Source of the DNA: Lachnospiraceae bacterium
Lineage (GTDB): Bacteria > Bacillota > Clostridia > Lachnospirales > Lachnospiraceae
Length of the DNA stretch: 64,000 nucleotides
Reading direction: 5' to 3'
Assembly: GCA_016286555.1 (NCBI GenBank)
Contig: JAEETA010000008.1
Span: 1-64,000, forward strand
Under the pieces are notes generated by a model, which worked only from the letters and a program-made list of their open reading frames with translations, was not told the origin of the DNA and searched no databases. Position numbers and translations under genes: made by a program. Shown here one piece after another: positions 7,870-17,138 of the stretch; the first letter of the stretch is position 1, and each line of letters begins with the position of its first letter.

Positions 7870-9327
7870 TTACAACATCTCCAGGATCTCTTTCCGGAGT
7901 TGTCCCCGTCTGTCTCCCACCATCAGCAGTTGCCGGAACTTCTCATACCCGCTGTTGGGGAAGGAAGCGAAAAACCCGGCGCAGTCCTCGTTTACCGTCA
8001 GCTCCGTGACCAGCACCAGCATCTCGTTGCTCTCCTGCCCAAAGAGCCGCTCAGACTCTGTGAAGAGATGATCCAGTTCCTTCTGCAGATCATTTACGGC
8101 GCCCTTCAGCTCAGTCACAGAGCCGTTGTAATACTCCTTTGCGCCCTTTCCTTCCTCCAGCGCATCCTGCATTCCTTCGTAGAATGCGATGACGCGCTTG
8201 TGGGCATTTTTCTCCGCAGGAGAAAGAGAGCCCGCCCGCTCCTTTGTGCGCAGCACATCCTTCCGGGAATTCAGATACACGGACACTTCCTCCCCTGCTT
8301 CGATGCGCTCCACGGAAGGACGCACCTCCCGGATGAGGCTCGCCTTTTTCATGACGCTGCGGATCCGTGCCTTGGCTGCATCCGCCAGGAGTCCTGCCAG
8401 AGCAAGGCGCTCGTCCGTAGCCGCTTCCCGCGCCGCCCCTATGGTCTCGTCGGACACCTCTCCGCGGAAGACTGCATCCACATTGTACTGTCGCTTGTAC
8501 TTATTGTAGAGATCGTAATAAGCGGAGAACTCTTTGACGACCGTGTCATTTTTGATGTACTGGCCGATGAGGCTTTCGCTGACCTTCTTCCCGGAGGCCT
8601 CGTAAAGCGTGATGATCTCCGAAAGATCCTCCCAGCCTCTGGCAGTGACGTAATTCTTCCCGTAGGCAGTGGTCTCCACCCCGTAGAATGCGTCACGGTT
8701 ACTGTCCAGGAACTGGAGCACCGCTCCGTGGAGTCCCCGCTCCGTGGCGTATTTTTTCCAGGCGGGATAATCCGCCTCCACCTCGATGACCTTCAACCGG
8801 TCCAGGGTCACCACGTCAAACTCCCGCACCGCCTTGTTAAATTCCGGCGGATTGCCGGCAGTTACAATGACCCACCCTTCAGGCACCGCATGCTTTCCGA
8901 AAACCTTCACCTGCAGGAACTGCAGCATGGAAGGGTAGAGGGTCTCGGAGACACAGTTGATCTCGTCCAGAAAGAGGATCCCCTCTTTGATCCCACTCTC
9001 CTCGATGGTGTCATAGATCGACGCAATGATCTCGCTCATGGTATATTCCGAAACGGAATAGGTGTGTCCGCCGTACTCTTTTTCCTTGATGAAAGGAAGC
9101 CCCAGAGCGGACTGCCTGGTATGATGGGTCATGGAATAGCTCACCAGCGCGATCCCCAGTTCCGATGCGATCTGGCTCATGACTGCCGTCTTACCGATGC
9201 CGGGGGCACCCAGCAGAAAAATGGGACGCTGCCGCACCACCGGAATCCGGTAGTCCCCGAACTCATCCTTCGTCAGATACAGTTCCACCGTATCCTTGAT
9301 ATATTCCTTCGCTTCCGCAATGTTCAT
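7870..9327 (-). CDS. MoxR-type AAA+ ATPase
   Basis: The AAA+ core occupies about residues 1-220 of 485: Walker A G40-APGIGKT, Walker B ILFLDEIN (D121/E122), sensor-1 Asn in VTAGNPPEF, and an arginine-containing DRLKVIEVEAD segment. The C-terminal 250 residues are helical and not assigned. MoxR ATPases act with VWA proteins as chaperone-like machines that mature or remodel partner complexes. The ATG has AAGGAGG at ideal spacing. It lies 24 bases after the VWA gene and 18 before the LRR gene, forming a compact operon. Confidence 0.93.
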   Translation of the reverse strand: MNIAEAKEYIKDTVELYLTKDEFGDYRIPVVRQRPIFLLGAPGIGKTAVMSQIASELGIALVSYSMTHHTRQSALGLPFIKEKEYGGHTYSVSEYTMSEIIASIYDTIEESGIKEGILFLDEINCVSETLYPSMLQFLQVKVFGKHAVPEGWVIVTAGNPPEFNKAVREFDVVTLDRLKVIEVEADYPAWKKYATERGLHGAVLQFLDSNRDAFYGVETTAYGKNYVTARGWEDLSEIITLYEASGKKVSESLIGQYIKNDTVVKEFSAYYDLYNKYKRQYNVDAVFRGEVSDETIGAAREAATDERLALAGLLADAAKARIRSVMKKASLIREVRPSVERIEAGEEVSVYLNSRKDVLRTKERAGSLSPAEKNAHKRVIAFYEGMQDALEEGKGAKEYYNGSVTELKGAVNDLQKELDHLFTESERLFGQESNEMLVLVTELTVNEDCAGFFASFPNSGYEKFRQLLMVGDRRGQLRKEILEML

Positions 9328-9351
9328 ACTGCCTCCTTGCCGTGGCGTAAC

Positions 9352-10644
9352 CTATTTTTCCGAGTCCAGTACCACTTTGATGGCCCATCCGGGGACAGGC
9401 ATCCGGTATTCATCGTCCGTGTTAAAAACGAACATCGTGTCATATTTCGGTGCGGAATCCGGATAGATCCCGTATCCGTCCGTAAAATAGATGAGCCCCT
9501 TCAGATTCCGGAACTCTCCCGCTGCGATCAGATCATCCACATACGAGAACACGGGGCGGAAATCCGTGGCGCCGAATCCCTTTACGGTGAAATGTTCCGC
9601 CGCGTCCCGGAGCTGTTCTTTGGAAGTGATCTTCAGATCCGCCGTGAGCTTCGCATCACACTGGAGGATCCGTACATGCATTTCCTCGGAGAATGCTCTC
9701 GAAGCCGTCAGAATGTCATAGGTTCTGGTGAGAAAATCCGTTACCGTTTTTCCACTGACGGAGGCCGAGGTATCCACAGCGATGACAAACTCCCGGATCC
9801 GGTTTTCCTCCGCGTATTCCAGGGGTTCGATCAGGGGCATATTGTCGTAGTGCGTGAGCCCGTAGGTATAGTAGATGTAATCGAACTCATCGGGACTGAC
9901 CTTGATCTCCTCGTTCATCACCGCAAAGCGCCGCAGGATCTCGTCATAATCATAGCGCTTTTTCGTGCTTTCCTTCAGATTCATAAGGATCCCGGCACTG
10001 CCCGTGATCTCTTTGGAGAAGGATTTGAGTTCCGCCTTCACCCGTTCCGCGATGCGTTCCCAGTCCTTTTTCGTCAGGAGCATCTGCCGCTCCGTCATCC
10101 GCTCCCTGGGGATATGTCTGTCAAAAGCAAAGAGGGCGGCGTATTTTGCCTGGGAATCTGCGGAGATCCCTCCTACCAGGAACTCCCGGTAAATGGCATC
10201 CGCCGTAAGGGAAGGAACCCATTTCCCCAGTCTGGCCAGGGTGATCCGCTCCTCACCGTCCCGCAGCATGGCGCCTTCCGGCAGTTCCAGGCCCAGAACG
10301 ATATTTTCGACAGCAATGTCACATGCGATGTTCCAATAGGCCTCCTGCTGTCTGTCCTTCCGGTAACTGTGGAGAAAAATGCCGTGAAAAAGCACGTGGA
10401 GCAGGAGCCGCAGCGGAAAGGCCTGCTCATCCCGGTAGTCCAAAAGCAGCACGTACGGATCGTAGTACAGATGCTCTCCGTCCGCTTCATACCCGCCCAG
10501 ACCGGGGCTGGAGACGAAGGCGTACCGGGTCAGGGCCGCATCAAAGAATCGGAACCGGACCACGATGCTGTCTCTGGCCAGGTTCATGACCCGCAGGGCA
10601 TATTCTTCTATTTGCCTGCTGTCCGCAGTCTTCAGATCCGCCAT
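9352..10644 (-). CDS. VWA-domain / DUF2201-like putative metallopeptidase, partner of MoxR
   Basis: The 430-residue protein begins with a DUF2201-type metallopeptidase-like region, with histidines in HVLFHGIFLH (H83, H87, H92) and YWNIACDIAVEN. It ends with a VWA-like domain: a DxSxS MIDAS motif (DTSAS, about residues 290-294) and the distal GATDF. The usual HExxH glutamate is replaced by Val (HVLFH), so proteolysis is doubtful and a metal-binding scaffold role is likely. VWA proteins next to MoxR ATPases recruit substrates for remodelling. The gene heads the four-gene unit, 84 bases below the HD-GYP gene. Confidence 0.87.
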   Translation of the reverse strand: MADLKTADSRQIEEYALRVMNLARDSIVVRFRFFDAALTRYAFVSSPGLGGYEADGEHLYYDPYVLLLDYRDEQAFPLRLLLHVLFHGIFLHSYRKDRQQEAYWNIACDIAVENIVLGLELPEGAMLRDGEERITLARLGKWVPSLTADAIYREFLVGGISADSQAKYAALFAFDRHIPRERMTERQMLLTKKDWERIAERVKAELKSFSKEITGSAGILMNLKESTKKRYDYDEILRRFAVMNEEIKVSPDEFDYIYYTYGLTHYDNMPLIEPLEYAEENRIREFVIAVDTSASVSGKTVTDFLTRTYDILTASRAFSEEMHVRILQCDAKLTADLKITSKEQLRDAAEHFTVKGFGATDFRPVFSYVDDLIAAGEFRNLKGLIYFTDGYGIYPDSAPKYDTMFVFNTDDEYRMPVPGWAIKVVLDSEK

Positions 10645-10728
10645 GAACCGTTACCTCTTACACGAACGGAGGCTCCTGCCGGTGCAGTGCCTCCGTTTCC
10701 ATACGTCCTCTCTGAATTCCTTCTTGCC

Positions 10729-12804
10729 TTACCAGATCCGTATATTCGTGATGGCACACTGGTCACCGGTGACAGCTGCATAGACAGGTCTGTCGATACC
10801 GGTCAAGGTTGCCTTGCCTCTGGTAGAGATACCTGCGTTCTCCGTCACCACAAAGATCGTATTGCCCTCTACCTCAAATGTGACGCTCGTGTCAAATCCG
10901 TTCTTATTGAACTCCTTCCAGGCATCCCAGCCGCCGAATTCCGGTGTCTGTACCGCCTGAGGCTTTACATTGCAGGCCGAATCGCACTCCCAGAACTCCC
11001 CGTCCAGACGAAGGAATGCCAGATCACGATAGCCCTGGCCGTTCACCTTGCCATCGTCGGAACAGAAGATGTCGATGAAGGGACAATGCCACACCAGTCT
11101 GGCGGTGGGCAGGCTCTTGGCATGGAAGGTGATCTGCAGGCCATCCCGAATGAGGATTCCCTCGGAGTGTGCGGAGCGGAAGCCGTCCACCTGCACGTTG
11201 GGAATATCTCCTTCCGGCACATTGATGTAACTGATCTCCTCTGCGATCCTGGGAATGAAATCGACAGGATATTCCTCCTCCGATCTCGTCACGTCCAGAC
11301 TATGGATGCGGCAGAACATTCCCGTGAAGCTAATGTACATATACCGGGTACTGTCGGGCAGTGCCACCGTTACTTCCTGGGCATGGCCCTTGCCGAAGAC
11401 CTTGATGAGCGCGTGGTCCTTGATCCTGACTGCTTCGATCCGGTACACATTATCCCTGTCAATGTCGGAGCTTTCCGGCGGCAGATTGTTGGCCTGGATC
11501 TTCCGGGCCTCACCGATCTGATTCCGTCCGTTCATCCAGATTTCACCGTACTCCAGATACAGCAACTCTTTCCCGCGCTTCTCGTCCATATGGACGTCAC
11601 CGTCCAGGGAATCGAAAAGGATCATGGACAGTTCCGGCTGCACGCTGTTGTTCTGATCCAGCAGCGACATTTCCAGCTCGACGGTGGTGAGATTTGAAGT
11701 AACGAGAATTCCATTTGTAAAGGCGCTTCTGTAAGTGCCGAGGATCAGTTCGTCACCGTCGAGTTCGCCGCGCTCGGTGCGATCCACCTGTTCCTTCAGA
11801 GTGTAATCGATATCATCATCGATGATGTGGATCATCAGTCTCGCATATGCGGGATCAAACTGGGTACCGGATCCCTTCACGATCTCCTCACGCACTCTCT
11901 GCTGAGGGATGAGCTCACGGTAGCTGCGCCTGGAGGTCATGGCATCGTAGGCATCCGCCACGGAAATGATCCGTGCCAACTCCGGGATATCGGTGCCGCT
12001 AAGCCCTCTGGGGTAACCTTTTCCGTCGTAGCGCTCGTGATGATAATGCGCGCCAATGCTGAGGAAAGGAAATTCACTGATGTGTTCCAGGATCTGAGCT
12101 CCCAGGCCGGGATGCTGTTTGATGACCTCGTACTCTTCCCGGGTAAGCTTTCCTTCCTTGTTGATGATGCTGACGGGAATGCCGATCTTACCGACATCGT
12201 GGAGGAGCGCTGCGTAGTAGACCTCATCGCATTCCTTCTCGGATTTCCCGCTCATCTCCGCCAGCTTCCGGGAATACTCCGCCACTCTGGAGGAATGGCC
12301 GTGGGTGTATTTGTCCTTGGCGTCGATGGCGTTGACCAGAGCGATGGCAGTCTGTCGGAAGAGATTCGAAAGCCGCCCCTGCTCTTTTTCCAGAGAGCGC
12401 TGTGCCAGATAGATGATGGTAATGTTGAGAAGGATGGACAGATTGATGAACAGACCGGGCATACTGGCCAGATTACGGCCCTTGAGGATTCCCAGAAGCA
12501 ACACCGGAACCTGAATCCCGATAGCGATCATGGAAATGACGTAACCCAGCTTCTTATAACCCAGCACCATGATGATGGCACAGACGCTGCACAGAGCACT
12601 GATGACACCGGAAAATGCGGAAACCGGCAGTGCGCTGCCCTTGATGATCAACACCTCTTCCGACTGCGCCGCCATGGGCACCAGACGAGCCAGGAACAGA
12701 TAAAGTGCCAAAGGGAAGATCACGGTGAAAGGAGGGAGTTCCCTCCGGTCCGTAAGGAATTTGATGACCTTATGAGCAGATTCGGATTTTGCGCTCTTTT
12801 TCAT
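10729..12804 (-). CDS. Membrane HD-GYP cyclic-di-GMP phosphodiesterase with unusual C-terminal domain
   Basis: The 691-residue protein has a hydrophobic N-terminal domain with several helices (about 24-140). An HD-GYP domain follows (about 155-320; HGHSSRVAEYSRKL, LLHDVGKIGIP, HHERYDGKGYP). The C-terminal region of about 350 residues is beta-rich and unrecognised. HD-GYP proteins hydrolyse c-di-GMP, and all the main metal-ligand motifs are visible. The membrane domain aligns without gaps to that of the GGDEF-EAL protein at 62-64 kb. The ATG has GGAGGAG upstream. The large C-terminal domain, absent from ordinary HD-GYP proteins, may be a second sensor or an effector. Confidence 0.92.
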   Translation of the reverse strand: MKKSAKSESAHKVIKFLTDRRELPPFTVIFPLALYLFLARLVPMAAQSEEVLIIKGSALPVSAFSGVISALCSVCAIIMVLGYKKLGYVISMIAIGIQVPVLLLGILKGRNLASMPGLFINLSILLNITIIYLAQRSLEKEQGRLSNLFRQTAIALVNAIDAKDKYTHGHSSRVAEYSRKLAEMSGKSEKECDEVYYAALLHDVGKIGIPVSIINKEGKLTREEYEVIKQHPGLGAQILEHISEFPFLSIGAHYHHERYDGKGYPRGLSGTDIPELARIISVADAYDAMTSRRSYRELIPQQRVREEIVKGSGTQFDPAYARLMIHIIDDDIDYTLKEQVDRTERGELDGDELILGTYRSAFTNGILVTSNLTTVELEMSLLDQNNSVQPELSMILFDSLDGDVHMDEKRGKELLYLEYGEIWMNGRNQIGEARKIQANNLPPESSDIDRDNVYRIEAVRIKDHALIKVFGKGHAQEVTVALPDSTRYMYISFTGMFCRIHSLDVTRSEEEYPVDFIPRIAEEISYINVPEGDIPNVQVDGFRSAHSEGILIRDGLQITFHAKSLPTARLVWHCPFIDIFCSDDGKVNGQGYRDLAFLRLDGEFWECDSACNVKPQAVQTPEFGGWDAWKEFNKNGFDTSVTFEVEGNTIFVVTENAGISTRGKATLTGIDRPVYAAVTGDQCAITNIRIW

Positions 12805-12953
12805 GATTTATCTCCTCCGTATGCAGCAGAGTTTCCATCCTTCCCGGGATCTCAAAAGCCCTGCCGCAAAACGGGAAATGCTTGTCAACGGATGCCTATG
12901 GAAATATTTTACCGCATTTATACAAGATATAGTATAAAAAAACGGGAAAAAAA

Positions 12954-12985
12954 CTGCCCGGTTTCCAAATCGGATCCCCGGGCAG
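12954..12985 (-). terminator. Intrinsic terminator after the TPR pseudogene
   Basis: The arms CTGCCCGG (12954-12961) and CCGGGCAG (12978-12985) are followed on the minus strand by seven T residues. It sits 13 bases past the recovered stop of the TPR gene. Confidence 0.85.
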
Positions 12986-12997
12986 ATGTGCGTGTTT

Positions 12998-13474
12998 TCA
13001 GTTTTCCTGCAGATCCCTCACGAAGGCCTCGATCTCCCCGGCCTGGGGCTCGGCTCTCTGCGAACGGATTCCAGCAGTTCTTCCCCTGTTTTCAGCGCTT
13101 TTTCTTTATTTCCCGTTTCGGAATACGCCTTTACCAGAGAAAAACGCATGGTCTGGGTCTGATTATGATCCGGGCCGAAAACGGAAGCAGATCTCTCCAC
13201 CGCTTCCTCCAGGATCCGGATGCCCTCTTCCGGCTTACCGGTATGAACATAGGAGGAACCCAGAACCATTTGCGCTCTGACAGTGATATGGTGGTCGGGG
13301 CCCATGAGCCGAAGCAGCGTTTCGTATGCTTTGGAACTGTAATCCAAGGCCTTCTGCCAGTCTCCCATGGCCCCGTAGGTCCGGGCCAGCAAAATCCCCC
13401 GGATGGCAGGTAAAATACACCCTTCGTCTTCCTCTGGGCTGTGCGTTTCCTTTGGTCTGTACGCGAAATTCCAT
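12998..13474 (-). pseudogene. Frameshifted tetratricopeptide-repeat protein gene
   Basis: A convincing TPR protein is split over two frames. The ATG at 13474 (AGGGGAG upstream) starts MEF, but the TPR frame (LARTYGAMGDWQKALDYSSK, IRILEEAVERSA, LVKAYSETGNKEKAL) is offset by one, as if a base was gained in the TTT run near 13466. Near 13070 a second slip, at an AGAGAG run, restores the original frame, which ends AGEIEAFVRDLQEN. Start and stop frames match, so the two events compensate. The repaired product would be about 158 residues. It is either a real decaying gene or two sequencing errors at low-complexity runs. It has its own terminator. Confidence 0.7.
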
Positions 13475-13673
13475 TCTCTCCCCTTACCTTTTCGTGCGAT
13501 TTTATTCCTTTAGGATAGCAGGAAACTATACAGATTATACCACTTCTCACACCGATAACGGTAATTCCTTTTCTCCTTGCCAACCGTGCAGGATATCTGT
13601 AAAATACTCTACAAACAGGGCTTTCTCGTAAAGTGGGAGCCACTCATGGTCAGAAACAGATCGGGGGAAATGT

Positions 13674-14150
13674 ATGGGTAAGAAATCTACAAAAGAGAAT
13701 AAATGCATCTATCAGATCGCGCGTGAAGAGTGTGGGCTCACCAGGACCGCAGCGGCCGATGCCACAAGCGGCGTCCTGTCCGAGAGCAGAATTGAGAAGA
13801 TCGAGAGCGGCGCCTTAAATGCGCATCCCGAAGACGTGATGCTGATGGCTAAAGCGTACAACCGGCCGGAACTGTGCAACTACTTCTGCACCAAAGAATG
13901 CCCCATCGGGGAAAAATATGTGCCTGAGGTGCAGACCATCCACGACCTGCCGCAGATCACCATGGAGCTGCTCTCCAACCTGAACGCATTAAACCGCGAA
14001 AAGGAGAAGATCATCGACATCACGGCGGACGGCAAGATCACGGAGGACGAGATGGCGGATTTCGAGTCCTTCCGGAAATGCCTCTCCGACATGTCCCTGG
14101 CGATTGAATCACTGAAGCTCTGGGCAGACCGGGAGTTCGCAAACAGATAG
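13674..14150 (+). CDS. Helix-turn-helix (XRE-like) protein
   Basis: This 158-residue protein has an N-terminal helix-turn-helix region (about 12-60; IYQIAREECGLTRTAAAD, LSESRIEKIESG). A conserved Cys-containing segment follows (ELCNYFCTKECPIGEKYV). The C-terminal helical region (about 90-158) has an EF-hand-like loop, DITADGKITEDEMADF. Proteins of this architecture recur in Lachnospiraceae without assigned function. GGGGGAAA precedes the ATG at 13674. It is monocistronic; whether the Cys motif binds metal is unknown. Confidence 0.8.
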   Translation: MGKKSTKENKCIYQIAREECGLTRTAAADATSGVLSESRIEKIESGALNAHPEDVMLMAKAYNRPELCNYFCTKECPIGEKYVPEVQTIHDLPQITMELLSNLNALNREKEKIIDITADGKITEDEMADFESFRKCLSDMSLAIESLKLWADREFANR

Positions 14151-14355
14151 ATATCATAGGGACTATAAGCATACAAGTACGCACACGGTGCAGACTGCAG
14201 AGCAGCAGCCTGCGCCGTTTTTCCTTTTTGCCGGATCATCAAAGGTACACTCGGAATCAACAGAACCGACACCGTCCATTCACAGAACGTACACGAAGGG
14301 CAGATATGCTAAAACCACGTTACTGATAACGACAACGAACACGGAGGTGTTGAAT

Positions 14356-16011
14356 ATGAAAAAAACCAATTCCAAGAAAATCTTAACGATCGTAGCAAGC
14401 GCAATGCTGTGCATGTCCCTGGCGGCATGCTCCTCACAGCAGTCCACCACATCCACCGATACCGCGACCACTACCGAGACCCTGGCCACCGTAGAGGAAA
14501 GCAGCGGGGCACAGAGCTCTGACGCAAGTGAAACCACAGAGCAGCCGGCAGGAGAAGCACCCGATGGGCAGCCCGGCGAGAGGCCGGAGATGCCCGATGG
14601 AGAAGCTCCGAGCGATCAGCCCGGTGAGATGCCGAGCGGCGAGCGCCCCGGCGGTGAAGCACCGGACGGACAGCCCGGTGAGATGCCGAGCGGCGAGCGC
14701 CCCGACGGTGGAGCGCCCAATGGACAGCCTGGCGAAAGACCTGACGGTGAAGCACCGAACGGGAATCCACCCGGAGGCGGATTCGGTGGCGGAAGCAGCA
14801 GTGCAGACATTGACTATACGGCATCTACGGAGATAAGCAGCGCTGAGTCTCAGTCCGGGAAAACCTATACCAGCACCACAGAAGACGAAAGTGCACTTCT
14901 GATCAGCACTTCCGACGATGTCACTATTACAGATGCAACCGTGACAAAGACCGGAGATTCCGACGGCGGAGACAACTGTAATTTCTACGGTTTGAACGCA
15001 GCTGTCCTGGTTAAGGACGGATCCACAACGACCATCACCGGCGCAACCATCACCTCAGACGCTGACGGTGCAAACGGTGTCTTCTCCTACGGTGGCAACG
15101 GCGGACAAAACGGCGCAACAGGTGACGGAACAACAGTCATCATTTCCGACAGCACCATCACCACCACCGGTGACGGCTCCGGTGGCATCATGACCACGGG
15201 CGGCGGCATCACCGAAGCATCTAACCTGACTGTAACGACGAGCGGCAGATCTTCCGCAGCGATCAGGACTGACAGAGGCGGTGGAGCCGTTACGGTAGAC
15301 GGCGGAACCTACACTACAAACGGTCTCGGATCTCCCGCGATCTACTCCACGGCCGACATTACCGTGTCGAACGCCGACCTCGTTTCCAACCTGTCCGAAG
15401 GTGTCTGCATTGAAGGCATCAACTCGATCACCCTGAACGATTGTGATCTGACAGCGAACAATACCTCAACCAACGGGAACGCTACCTTCTACGACACCAT
15501 CATGATCTACCAGTCCATGTCCGGTGACGCGGACAGCGGCACCTCGGTATTTACCATGAGCGGCGGCACCCTCACCAGCAAGAGCGGGCATGTGTTCCAC
15601 GTCACCAACACCACGGCTGTGATCAACCTGGACAACGTAAAGATCGTTAACAAGGATTCCGAGAACATCCTCCTCTCCGTATGTGCGGACGGATGGACCG
15701 GTGACACCAATACCGCTACCGTGAATGCGAGCAACCAGACCCTCGAGGGGACAATCCTGGTAGGCGATGACTCTACGCTGACGCTGAATCTGACGAATGG
15801 TTCCACCTTCACCGGCACCTTCAGCGGCGAAATCACCAATGCCAAGGGAACAACCGTTTCTACCGAGCTCGGCACTGTCTCCGTCTCCCTCGACAGCAGC
15901 AGCACCTGGACCCTGACGGGAGATACCTATATCTCTGCCTTCGACGGTGACCTCTCCGGCGTGAACACGAACGGATATACACTGTATGTGAATGGCACTG
16001 CAGTGAAGTAA
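14356..16011 (+). CDS. Secreted beta-helix lipoprotein with Pro/Gly-rich repeat linker
   Basis: The 551-residue protein has a lipoprotein signal peptide (SLAAC lipobox, Cys near residue 25). A Thr/Ser-rich stretch follows, then a hydrophilic tandem-repeat spacer (about 70-148) of 18-residue units built from QPGEMPSGERP and GEAPDG. The C-terminal region of about 400 residues is a parallel beta-helix-like, Thr/Asn/Gly-rich domain, related to carbohydrate-binding-domain (DUF4353-like) lipoproteins of gut Clostridia. It probably sits on the outer membrane face with the spacer crossing the wall. GGAGGT precedes the ATG at 14356; an open frame upstream of this lacks a signal. A terminator follows. 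Confidence 0.85.
   Translation: MKKTNSKKILTIVASAMLCMSLAACSSQQSTTSTDTATTTETLATVEESSGAQSSDASETTEQPAGEAPDGQPGERPEMPDGEAPSDQPGEMPSGERPGGEAPDGQPGEMPSGERPDGGAPNGQPGERPDGEAPNGNPPGGGFGGGSSSADIDYTASTEISSAESQSGKTYTSTTEDESALLISTSDDVTITDATVTKTGDSDGGDNCNFYGLNAAVLVKDGSTTTITGATITSDADGANGVFSYGGNGGQNGATGDGTTVIISDSTITTTGDGSGGIMTTGGGITEASNLTVTTSGRSSAAIRTDRGGGAVTVDGGTYTTNGLGSPAIYSTADITVSNADLVSNLSEGVCIEGINSITLNDCDLTANNTSTNGNATFYDTIMIYQSMSGDADSGTSVFTMSGGTLTSKSGHVFHVTNTTAVINLDNVKIVNKDSENILLSVCADGWTGDTNTATVNASNQTLEGTILVGDDSTLTLNLTNGSTFTGTFSGEITNAKGTTVSTELGTVSVSLDSSSTWTLTGDTYISAFDGDLSGVNTNGYTLYVNGTAVK
14617..14760 (+). repeat. 54-bp in-frame tandem repeat in the lipoprotein gene
   Basis: A segment starting CAGCCCGGTGAGATGCCGAG recurs exactly 54 bases apart (14617 and 14671) and then in diverged form. 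Each unit encodes 18 residues. Near-identity over more than 30 bases suggests recent slippage or unit duplication. Confidence 0.8.
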
Positions 16012-16032
16012 TAGAAAATGCAAGATAATAAA

Positions 16033-16063
16033 CGGTGTGGGATGCAATCAGCATCTCACACCG
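16033..16063. terminator. Intrinsic terminator between lipoprotein and toxin-antitoxin genes
   Basis: The arms CGGTGTGGGATGC / GCATCTCACACCG pair almost perfectly. They are followed by a T-rich stretch on the plus strand and an AT-rich one on the minus strand, so the terminator may serve both convergent units. Confidence 0.8.
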
Positions 16064-16097
16064 CTTTATTGTTGCATTCTTATCGGGAAATCGCTAC

Positions 16098-17126
16098 TTA
16101 CAGCTGTAAGTCTTCCGCATAGATGAAAGAAATCACATCCCTGGGCGGCGTTTCAATATATGCCCTCTCCCGGTGCATGAACGATACGATTTCCTTCTTT
16201 GTCATCTTCCCCAATTTCTCAATCACTTCATCCAGTATCGATATATCACCCTCTGTCAGTGACGGGAAAGAGGTCTCTTCCTTCAGACAAAAATGATATG
16301 CGTTGGCTTCTCCCATATCGACTTCTTCGCAAGGAACCCCCTTGAGATCGATGATGGAATCATGCGCCACAGGAACCGCCCCCATCGGGAGCGCCTGGTA
16401 CACCAGGCCTGTGATCGCATGCCCCGTTCTCTTGAAGGACAGAGCATCCGCATACCACATCAGTTTCATCAGTTTAACCTTGTACAGCGAGGTGATCCGG
16501 GAGGAAGAAGCAAAATATCTGATCATATCTACCACTTTGTCCAAAGAAAGCTCCGTATTCCCGTGGTAATCACCTTTTTCAAGAAAACCGGCGTAGCTGG
16601 CTTTGATTGCTTTCCTGAGATAATAATCCTGGCTGGCCTCAAGCAGTGATGACGCCCTCCCGAAATATTTCCGATACGCATCCTCGGAAAGCGTGCCGCA
16701 AGCTGCCTGCAAAAGCGCTAAATACCACTCCGGATCACGCTCAATCTTTTTCAGGATCGAATCATGCGCTCTGTCCTGTACCTGGTGGCTCTCATATCTG
16801 GTGATCGTTTTACCGCCCCACCCCAGCAATGTGCTAAAATCACTCTGCGTAATCCCATATTTGGCACGAATGTCGGCGATTTCCTTTGAGGAAAGCAGAC
16901 CTTGCGATTTCCGATAAGCGTCCTTCACACGGATATCGTTTGCCGCCATTTGCTCCTCGTTCTCATAAAACTCATCCGCCAATTCACAATACTCATAAAC
17001 GGCATCAAAACTGACTTCGACTTCCTTGAAGATTGTATGGTCCCTGACCTGAACCGTTTTTACTTCATGCTCTTGCATACAGCATATGCACAGTCTTCTT
17101 TCCCTCTTCAAGACTTTCATGTCCAT
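16098..17126 (-). CDS. Type II antitoxin, MqsA-like with C-terminal Panacea (SocA-like/DUF4065) domain
   Basis: The 342-residue protein combines three parts. There is a short Cys-containing N-terminus (CICC at 13-16, one further Cys at 47), a partly eroded MqsA-type zinc site. A helix-turn-helix lies at about 77-120 (SSKEIADIRAKYGITQSDFS, TITRYES). A Panacea domain occupies about 195-320 (YKVKLMKLMWYADALSF, ITGLVYQALPMGAVP). Panacea domains neutralise unrelated toxins directly, and the HTH probably represses the operon. The gene follows the toxin by 12 bases, i.e. toxin first, as in mqsRA. Confidence 0.88.
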   Translation of the reverse strand: MDMKVLKRERRLCICCMQEHEVKTVQVRDHTIFKEVEVSFDAVYEYCELADEFYENEEQMAANDIRVKDAYRKSQGLLSSKEIADIRAKYGITQSDFSTLLGWGGKTITRYESHQVQDRAHDSILKKIERDPEWYLALLQAACGTLSEDAYRKYFGRASSLLEASQDYYLRKAIKASYAGFLEKGDYHGNTELSLDKVVDMIRYFASSSRITSLYKVKLMKLMWYADALSFKRTGHAITGLVYQALPMGAVPVAHDSIIDLKGVPCEEVDMGEANAYHFCLKEETSFPSLTEGDISILDEVIEKLGKMTKKEIVSFMHRERAYIETPPRDVISFIYAEDLQL

Positions 17127-17138
17127 GAATGATCCCCC

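Noticed and set aside
7900..11697. A plus-strand open frame of 1265 codons antisense to the MoxR, VWA and HD-GYP genes.
   Set aside because: It has no domain or ribosome-site support, and its composition is that of a codon shadow. The minus-strand genes carry clear catalytic motifs across the same bases.
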